Shown here: piece after piece, positions 1 to 4,947 of the stretch
Position numbering within the stretch: the stretch's first letter is position 1
Layout: every line of letters starts with the position of its first letter
NCBI GenBank assembly: GCA_017987425.1
Contig: JAGNTT010000062.1
Location: 1 to 9,974, forward strand
DNA: 9,974 nt
Origin: Candidatus Omnitrophota bacterium
Lineage (GTDB): Bacteria > Omnitrophota > Gorgyraeia > Zapsychrales > Fredricksoniimonadaceae
Direction: 5' to 3'
Notes under the pieces: generated by a model
What the model saw: only the letters and a program-made list of their open reading frames with translations
Told to the model about the DNA's origin: nothing
Database searches by the model: none
Translations under genes and position numbers: made by a program

Positions 1-66
1 AATCGTCTCGGCAAAGGCTAAACTACCCAACAAAAAACTACACAGGAGTACCATCCATGTTTTCAT
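1..66 (-). CDS. N-terminus of a secreted protein (partial)
   Basis: Only the first 22 codons are in the window; the gene runs off the left edge. The translation begins MKTWMVLLCSFLLGSLAFAE. It has one Lys near the start, a hydrophobic core of about 14 residues, and AFA followed by Glu, which is a good signal peptidase I site after residue 19. This is a Sec signal peptide, so the product is probably periplasmic, outer-membrane or secreted. The start at 64-66 is supported by an AAGGA at 71-75 on the minus strand, four bases upstream. The Met at residue 5 is a less likely start. The mature protein is out of view, so no function can be named. Confidence 0.6.
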   Translation of the reverse strand, partial: MKTWMVLLCSFLLGSLAFAETI

Positions 67-264
67 GTCGTCCTTTTTGGTCTAATTATTAGTTCCCAAT
101 GTTTCAACACACTTTAAAGTCTTTTGTTTGCAGTCAACTGTAGCATTACACAAAAACCCTCTGCAATTAATTTTATTGCAAAGGGTTCAGAAAAAATAGC
201 CCAAACTGGATAATACCGAAAATCTTTAGGCTAAGAACAATTATTCCACATTAACAGCCTCTGT
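67..264. other. AT-rich intergenic gap
   Basis: This stretch separates the MAPEG-like gene from the partial secreted-protein gene, both on the minus strand. It contains the terminator at 151-187 and must hold the promoter of the partial gene. A minus-strand TTGACT lies at about 135-140, but no well-spaced -10 follows, so I do not assign a promoter. I see no open reading frame worth calling. Confidence 0.5.
151..187 (-). terminator. Rho-independent terminator after the MAPEG-like gene
   Basis: The arms 155-167 and 175-187 pair over 13 positions with a single mismatch and a 7-base loop. On the minus strand the stem is followed directly by a run of T (152-156). It lies about 80 bases past the stop codon of the MAPEG-like gene and before the next minus-strand gene, so it would insulate the two. 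Confidence 0.75.
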
Positions 265-723
265 TTACCCTTTGAGAGCAAACATAAGCGTATAGATGCT
301 TATGCCAACGATGATCAGGGACCCTATCGACCAGAACAGTGCTCTTAGATCATGTATCTTGGCAGTACCTAGAGCATACGCATGTAATAGGCGCGAAACC
401 ACATATCCATACATCAATATTTGAGTCAGCAAAAGAGATGGGTGCGTTAAAGTAAATAAAAAGCCTATGACAAGAAATATCGGGACGTTTTCGGTATCAT
501 TACGCTGCATGGCCCTGGAGCGCTCCACATGGGAGTTTGGTTTCAGCTGGTCCGGATGCGGTGCAGGATTGAATCCGGTCTTTTTAATATCCTCTGGGTG
601 TAAGAAACCGCCATTGCATTTGATCATGTGGTAAACAGTAACCCAAGCCTGTAGCATCATTTTTAAACACATCAGCGACGCAGTTATGACATAGGTTTGA
701 AATATCGGATCCTTGATATTCAA
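265..723 (-). CDS. MAPEG-family membrane protein (microsomal glutathione transferase / mPGES-1-like)
   Basis: This 152-residue protein is the usual MAPEG length and has four predicted membrane helices (roughly residues 10-32, 79-97, 98-116 and 127-149). The family signature is clear: VER at 66-68 followed by RNDTEN at 74-79. This matches the glutathione-binding segment of human mPGES-1 and MGST1. Arg111, His114, Tyr116 and Arg127 fall where mPGES-1 has Arg110, His113, Tyr117 and Arg126. Known members are trimeric integral membrane enzymes that use glutathione for conjugation, peroxide reduction or isomerisation. The bacterial substrate cannot be read from sequence, and the equivalent of mPGES-1 Tyr130 appears not to be conserved. 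The start is TTG at 721-723, chosen because an ideal AAGGAG sits six bases upstream and no ATG occurs until inside the first helix. Confidence 0.82.
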   Translation of the reverse strand: MNIKDPIFQTYVITASLMCLKMMLQAWVTVYHMIKCNGGFLHPEDIKKTGFNPAPHPDQLKPNSHVERSRAMQRNDTENVPIFLVIGFLFTLTHPSLLLTQILMYGYVVSRLLHAYALGTAKIHDLRALFWSIGSLIIVGISIYTLMFALKG

Positions 724-729
724 GACGTT

Positions 730-735
730 CTCCTT
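730..735 (-). promoter_or_regulatory. Shine-Dalgarno site that fixes a TTG start
   Basis: The minus strand reads AAGGAG here, six bases before the TTG at 721-723. It is one of the few strong ribosome-binding sites in the window and decides the start of the MAPEG-like gene. Confidence 0.75.
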
Positions 736-743
736 AAAAAAGG

Positions 744-772
744 ATTATCGAAAGGGATAAAAATAGCCCCAA
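744..772 (-). promoter_or_regulatory. Possible promoter for the MAPEG-like gene, overlapping the tRNA-Glu 3' end
   Basis: A minus-strand GATAAT (744-749) matches the -10 consensus at five of six bases. It lies 17 bases after a poor -35, TTGGGG (767-772), which is part of the tRNA acceptor/T-arm. The weak -35 makes this tentative. The gene could instead be transcribed by readthrough from the tRNA. Confidence 0.25.
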
Positions 773-838
773 CCGGATTTGAACCGGTGTTTTCTGCCTG
801 AGAAGCAGACGTCCTGGACCAGGCTAGACGATGGGGCC
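764..838 (-). tRNA. tRNA-Glu (anticodon CUC)
   Basis: The minus strand folds into a full cloverleaf of 75 bases. The acceptor stem pairs 832-838 with 765-771 (seven pairs including one G-U), the discriminator is A at 764, and the T arm has loop TTCAAAT with a five-pair stem. The anticodon stem is TCTGC/GCAGA around loop TTCTCAG, giving anticodon CTC (800-802), which reads GAG codons. The 5' sequence GGCCCCATCGTCTAG is typical of bacterial tRNA-Glu. CCA is not encoded, so a CCA-adding enzyme must supply it. Confidence 0.95.
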
Positions 839-861
839 GGATTTACCAAAAACCTTGAGAA

Positions 862-950
862 GTGGTATGTGGTATAGCAGATTTGAAGATTATCGGTGGT
901 AAGAGGTACGTGAACTTATTCTTATCACGTACCACGTATCACTTACCACC
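862..950. repeat. Palindromic repeat cluster upstream of tRNA-Glu
   Basis: It opens with two perfect tandem copies of GTGGTAT (862-868, 869-875). It then has a nested inverted repeat: GGTGGTAAG (895-903) pairs with CTTACCACC (942-950), and GGTACGTGA (905-913) pairs with TCACGTACC (925-933), both perfectly, around an 11-base loop. An extra 8-base spacer on the right arm leaves an asymmetric bulge. There is no T run beside it, so it does not look like a simple terminator. It sits between the divergent tRNA-Glu gene and the signalling operon, and resembles the element at 8026-8096 in word use (GGTGGTAAG versus AGTGGTCAG). Confidence 0.75.
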
Positions 951-1015
951 CTAAATTTGGTCTTAAATATAGCAATATCGATAAACCCCGTCAATAAATT
1001 AATTGCCCGGCTCTA

Positions 1016-1044
1016 TTGACACCCCGTGATCCAGCGCATAAAAT
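1016..1044 (+). promoter_or_regulatory. Sigma-70 promoter of the FIST-kinase-regulator operon
   Basis: A perfect -35 TTGACA (1016-1021) is followed after exactly 17 bases by TAAAAT (1039-1044), five of six matches to the -10. Transcription should begin near 1051, giving a leader of about 40 bases before the GTG start at 1090. This is the best promoter in the window and predicts housekeeping-type expression of the operon. Confidence 0.75.
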
Positions 1045-1089
1045 TACCTCGGAGCAAATTTACGGACAACATCTTCGAAAGATTCGTCA

Positions 1090-2277
1090 GTGGCCACACA
1101 CATCGGCATCGGTTTTAGTTCTCTGTCTGACCCGGCCCAGGCCGCCAAAGAAGCGGCAGCCCAAGCCAAAAATCAATTAAACGCTGTCACCACCGAAATG
1201 GTGATGGTTTTTGCGAGCATCCAGTATTGCTCCCCGCTGGTCATTGAAACAATTTCAAAAATCCTTCAGCCCAATAAAATCATCGGCTCTTCGACGGCGG
1301 GCATCATCCTGACCGATAAAATTTCAGCGCAAGGCATTGCCGTACTGGCGATCAACTCCGACGACATCCAATTTACAACCACCGTGCTGCGCGACATCCT
1401 GGGCAAAGACATGCGCATGGCGGGCTTTCAGATGGCGCGCGATGTCAGCGGAGAGCACAAAAATCCCGGACGCCAGATCCTCACCGTTTTCTCCGACGGA
1501 GGTTTGGTGAGCGGCTCCTCCTTCACGCACGGCGCCAAAGAAGTTCTGGGAAGCACGACGCCAGTTGTCGGAGCGATCAGCAGCGACAACTTTCTCTTTA
1601 AGAAAACCTTCCAGTTTTACAACAGGGAAATACTCTCGAATGCCGCCGTCGGTCTTTTGATCGGCGGGCAAAGCACGATCGCCATCGGCAGCAAACACGG
1701 CTGGAAACCGCTGGGGAAACCGCGGACGATTGACAAAGTCCAGGGATGCATCATCAAAACCATCGACGGAAAACCGGCCGCGAATGTGTATGAAACCTAC
1801 TTCGGCATGGACATCCAAAGCCTCAAGGAATCACGCCTCGGGGCCATGGCCATTCTTTATCCAATGGGCGTTTATCTCGAAGAGGAACGCTATTATTTGT
1901 TGCGTAACGCCATTGACTTTCTAGATGACGGGAGTATTGTATGTCAGGGAGAGGTTCCCGAAGGTTCCGAGATGCATTTGATGATCGGCAGCAAGGATTC
2001 ATGCCGGCAGGCGGCCCTGGATGCCGCACTCGAAGTACGCGAAGGTCTCTCCGGCCGGCAGGCCAAGCTCATTTTCATCATCGAGTCCATGACGCGCTAT
2101 AAACTGCTCGGCCGCACCGCCATCCAGGAAATCCAGATCATCAAAGACATCCTAGGATATACCACGCCGATGATCGGTATGTATTCCGCCGGAGAGGTTG
2201 CGCCGTTTCAGTCGATTGACCATTTAAGAAACACTCACCTTCAAAATGAAAGTATCGTCATTATCGCGCTAAGCTGA
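1090..2277 (+). CDS. FIST-domain signal transduction protein
   Basis: This 395-residue soluble protein has no signal peptide or membrane segment. Its length and layout fit the FIST_N plus FIST_C pair (roughly residues 25-215 and 220-375). Supporting features are the early GIGFSSLSDP and AAKEAAAQAK stretch, IIGSSTAG near residue 65, and a C-terminal segment ending MIGMYSAGEVAPF, typical of FIST_C. FIST proteins are predicted sensory modules that bind small ligands, possibly amino acids, and often sit beside two-component or cyclic-di-GMP genes. The start is GTG: reading upstream in frame to the stop at 1039-1041 there is no other ATG, GTG or TTG. No good Shine-Dalgarno site precedes it. It is the first gene of the operon and ends three bases before the kinase, so it likely supplies or modulates that kinase's input. 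Confidence is high for family and low for ligand. Confidence 0.85.
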   Translation: MATHIGIGFSSLSDPAQAAKEAAAQAKNQLNAVTTEMVMVFASIQYCSPLVIETISKILQPNKIIGSSTAGIILTDKISAQGIAVLAINSDDIQFTTTVLRDILGKDMRMAGFQMARDVSGEHKNPGRQILTVFSDGGLVSGSSFTHGAKEVLGSTTPVVGAISSDNFLFKKTFQFYNREILSNAAVGLLIGGQSTIAIGSKHGWKPLGKPRTIDKVQGCIIKTIDGKPAANVYETYFGMDIQSLKESRLGAMAILYPMGVYLEEERYYLLRNAIDFLDDGSIVCQGEVPEGSEMHLMIGSKDSCRQAALDAALEVREGLSGRQAKLIFIIESMTRYKLLGRTAIQEIQIIKDILGYTTPMIGMYSAGEVAPFQSIDHLRNTHLQNESIVIIALS

Positions 2278-2280
2278 TCT

Positions 2281-3813
2281 ATGAATAATTTTGACGTCTC
2301 AACAGTTTTCGGAGCACTCGTTCTCATTCTGATCCTTGTGATCGTCGGGATCACATTTTATCTGCTCAACAAGATCGAAGAGATCAAGCAGATGAAGGCG
2401 GTCCACGAAAAACTGATGCGCTCATTCAACGATCTGGATGAACAGGCCAGACTCATCGTCAAGACAGACCTCGAGCTGAATAAGGCCCAGGAAGAACTCG
2501 AAAAACGCCTCATCGGTCTGAACACACTGCAGAAATTTTCCAGAGACATCAGCAAAACGCTCGACGCCAAAGAAGTATTCGAAAAAATCAACGCCTCCAT
2601 GCTCGACGAACTCGGATTCACAAGAGCGCTGGTCATCAGCTACGATGATCAAAAAGAACTGCGCGCGCGGGTCAACATCGGATTCCCCGAAGACCGCCTG
2701 CAGCACATCGTCCTTCAGCTTAACCGCGACGAACATTTCAAAACAGCACTCAAAGAAGGTCATACGTTTTCCTCCGTCAACTGCTCCAAACAGACCAAAG
2801 AAAAAATCGTCCAGCTGTTCGCGACCGAACACTTCATCCTCACACCCATCCCTACGCAAAACGACATGGGCGGCATGCTTTTTACCGGAAACCGTTATAC
2901 AGCGCCGGCGGTGACGGAGGGCGACGAAGAACTTATTTCCATTCTGGCCAACCAGATCGGCCAGTCGCTGGAAAACACCCAGCTTTTCGAACAGGTGTTC
3001 CGTTCCAGCCAGATGCTTGAATCCAAAGTCAAGGAACGCACCAAGGAACTTGAATCCGCTCTCGAAAAAGTCAAACTCATCAGCAAACAGAAGTCCGAAT
3101 TTATCTCTTCCGTCTCGCACGAGCTGCGCACTCCGTTGACTTCCATCAAAGGATACGCTTCGATCCTGATCGCCGGAAAGATCGGCGAAGTTCCGCCAGC
3201 GGTCAAAGAACGCCTGGCCAAGATCAACACGCATTCGGATAATCTGGTAAAAATGATCAATGACCTTCTCGACATCGCGCGCATCGAATCCGGACGCGCC
3301 GAAATGAAATATCTCAAGCAATCCATCAGACCCTTGGTCGATAACATCACCGACCTGCTGACACCTCAGCTCAGAGAACGCGACCTCAACATAAAAATCG
3401 ATCTACCGGAAAATCTCCCGGAAGTTTATATCGACCGTAACCACGCCGAACGAGTGTTCATCAATCTCGTCGGCAACGCGCTTAAGTTTACTCCGGCCAA
3501 AGGAACTATTACAATCGCGGCACAGCCCAAACTTGATAACGGAATGATCACATTCTCAGTTTCCGACACAGGTATCGGCATCCCGGAAGACGACCTTCAA
3601 AAACTGTTCGAAGAATTTTACCGAGTCGATAACGAGATCAATCAAAGTGTCAAAGGAACCGGTCTCGGTCTTTCGCTCGTCAAACAAATCACCGAAGCCC
3701 ACGGCGGACGCGTCTGGGTGACCAGTAAAGTAGGATCGGGAACCACTTTTTATTTCACCCTTCCTACCGGTCCGGAATATGTCAAATCATTAACACAGAA
3801 GAAAGAAATTTAA
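2281..3813 (+). CDS. Membrane-anchored GAF-domain sensor histidine kinase
   Basis: This 510-residue kinase has one membrane helix (about residues 9-29) with only eight residues before it, so it has no periplasmic sensor. A charged coiled-coil (30-85), a GAF-like domain (about 90-235) and a second coiled-coil (240-272) follow. The catalytic core is complete: phospho-acceptor His280 in SHELRTP, N box Asn395 and Asn399, G1 box DTGIGIP at 429-435, F box FEEFYR at 443-448, and G2 box KGTGLGL at 458-464. It should autophosphorylate His280 and pass phosphate to the regulator encoded immediately downstream. Sensing must be cytoplasmic, through GAF or through contact with the FIST protein encoded upstream. 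The ATG follows the FIST stop by three bases with no clear Shine-Dalgarno site, which suggests translational coupling. Confidence 0.93.
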   Translation: MNNFDVSTVFGALVLILILVIVGITFYLLNKIEEIKQMKAVHEKLMRSFNDLDEQARLIVKTDLELNKAQEELEKRLIGLNTLQKFSRDISKTLDAKEVFEKINASMLDELGFTRALVISYDDQKELRARVNIGFPEDRLQHIVLQLNRDEHFKTALKEGHTFSSVNCSKQTKEKIVQLFATEHFILTPIPTQNDMGGMLFTGNRYTAPAVTEGDEELISILANQIGQSLENTQLFEQVFRSSQMLESKVKERTKELESALEKVKLISKQKSEFISSVSHELRTPLTSIKGYASILIAGKIGEVPPAVKERLAKINTHSDNLVKMINDLLDIARIESGRAEMKYLKQSIRPLVDNITDLLTPQLRERDLNIKIDLPENLPEVYIDRNHAERVFINLVGNALKFTPAKGTITIAAQPKLDNGMITFSVSDTGIGIPEDDLQKLFEEFYRVDNEINQSVKGTGLGLSLVKQITEAHGGRVWVTSKVGSGTTFYFTLPTGPEYVKSLTQKKEI

Positions 3814-3817
3814 GAGG
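3812..3817 (+). promoter_or_regulatory. Shine-Dalgarno site of the response regulator
   Basis: AAGAGG overlaps the stop codon of the kinase gene and lies six bases before the regulator ATG at 3824. It fixes that start and ties translation of the two genes together. Confidence 0.7.
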
Positions 3818-3823
3818 TCTTAT

Positions 3824-4753
3824 ATGCGCAGAGAAAAAATACTTACCATCGACGACGACTCCGACATTCTTGACGTTCTTGCGATCACACTTTCCGACAA
3901 TTACGATGTCATCTCGGCGCCTAACGGCAAGGAAGGCCTCGATATGGTGCGCGCCAAAAACCCGGATCTGATCATCACCGACTACAATATGCCGGTCATG
4001 AACGGACCGGACTTCTGCAAAGAACTCCGCAAAGACATTCTCTTCCGCCACATTCCCATCATCATGCTGACCGGCAAAGGCGAGGTTAAAGACATGGTGC
4101 TAGGCATTGAATCGGGCGCGGATGATTATCTGGTGAAACCATTCGAGCCGGACACGCTCCTGGCCCGCATCCGCATGATTTTACGACGCACCATCATGAG
4201 CCTGGACGCCAATCCGCTCACGCGTCTTCCGGGAAACACATCCATCATGGATGAACTCCAGCAGGAAATTTCTTCCGGAAGGTCTTTTGCCGTCGGATAT
4301 GCGGACCTGGATAAATTCAAAATCTATAATGATAAATACGGTTTCGAGAAGGGCGATGAAGTAATCCGCGCGACGGCAAGAATCATCGTCGAAAATGTCA
4401 ACCGCATTGCAGGGAAAAACGCTTTTGTCGGACACATCGGCGGGGATGATTTTGTTTTTATCAGCTCGGATGAACTGGCCAACCGCCTATCGGAAGGGAT
4501 CATCGACGAATTCGACAAAACAGCGCCGAATTTTTATAACGAAGAGGATCGCGAAGCAGGATACATTATCGGCAAGGATCGTCAGGGTAACGCAACCAGG
4601 ACCGGACTCATGTCAATCTCGATCGGCATCGTATCGAGTGTGACGCAAAAAATTTCCCACGTGGCCCAGGTCGGCGAGATCGGCGCGGACTTAAAGAAAT
4701 ATGCCAAGAGCTTTGATAAAAGCAACTATGTCCGAGACCAGCGGAAATCGTAA
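3824..4753 (+). CDS. Response regulator with variant GGDEF (GGDDF) output domain
   Basis: This 309-residue protein has a receiver domain (1-120) with acidic pocket Asp10-Asp12, phospho-acceptor Asp53 (TDYNMP), Thr83 and Lys105 (KPF), all intact. A GGDEF-type domain follows (about 130-305). It keeps the metal and guanine-contacting segment DLDKFKIYND (161-170), but the signature reads HIGGDDF (204-210) instead of RxGGDEF, and I see no RxxD inhibitory site upstream of it. Diguanylate cyclases need the acidic residue at the changed position, and Asp might or might not serve. The domain could therefore be a weak cyclase, an enzyme with altered specificity, or a nucleotide-binding output. It is the last gene of the operon and the expected partner of the kinase 10 bases upstream. 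Confidence 0.88.
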   Translation: MRREKILTIDDDSDILDVLAITLSDNYDVISAPNGKEGLDMVRAKNPDLIITDYNMPVMNGPDFCKELRKDILFRHIPIIMLTGKGEVKDMVLGIESGADDYLVKPFEPDTLLARIRMILRRTIMSLDANPLTRLPGNTSIMDELQQEISSGRSFAVGYADLDKFKIYNDKYGFEKGDEVIRATARIIVENVNRIAGKNAFVGHIGGDDFVFISSDELANRLSEGIIDEFDKTAPNFYNEEDREAGYIIGKDRQGNATRTGLMSISIGIVSSVTQKISHVAQVGEIGADLKKYAKSFDKSNYVRDQRKS

Positions 4754-4835
4754 AGCACCGAACAGTTTTACACATCTCTACTTTTTAATCATCCCAAAGA
4801 ATCTTTCCACAAAGACTCCCGCCCGTATTGTTTCC

Positions 4836-4857
4836 GTAAATTCATAAATAAATTTAC
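4836..4857. repeat. Small AT-rich inverted repeat
   Basis: GTAAATT (4836-4842) and AATTTAC (4851-4857) pair perfectly around an 8-base loop. Neither strand has a T run after it, so it is at best an mRNA 3'-end hairpin in the gap between two convergent genes. Confidence 0.35.
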
Positions 4858-4869
4858 AGGCATACAACT

Positions 4870-4905
4870 GAGTATTTACGTCGAATACTCGACGGGGATT
4901 TTTTT
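4870..4905 (+). terminator. Terminator of the signalling operon, with an alternative hairpin
   Basis: CGTCGA (4879-4884) and TCGACG (4889-4894) form a six-pair stem with loop ATAC. GGGA and seven T (4899-4905) follow, a plausible intrinsic terminator about 125 bases past the regulator stop. A second stem, GAGTATT (4870-4876) with AATACTC (4884-4890), uses some of the same bases, so the two folds exclude each other. No other candidate terminator is seen in the 194-base gap 4754-4947. Confidence 0.55.
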
Positions 4906-4947
4906 CTCAGGAATTGATAATATGGCGAGACATTTTAACGGCGAGAA

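Noticed and set aside
862..950. Rho-independent terminator for tRNA-Glu or the operon
   Set aside because: The hairpin has no adjacent T run on either strand, and it lies upstream of both neighbouring transcripts.
1324..1818. Minus-strand open frame of 164 codons inside the FIST gene
   Set aside because: It has no domain features and fully overlaps a well-supported gene in the opposite direction.
2422..3321. Long minus-strand open frame (299 codons) inside the histidine kinase gene
   Set aside because: The translation is Phe/Asp-rich with no recognisable domain, while the plus strand carries every kinase motif. It is an antisense shadow of GC-biased codons.
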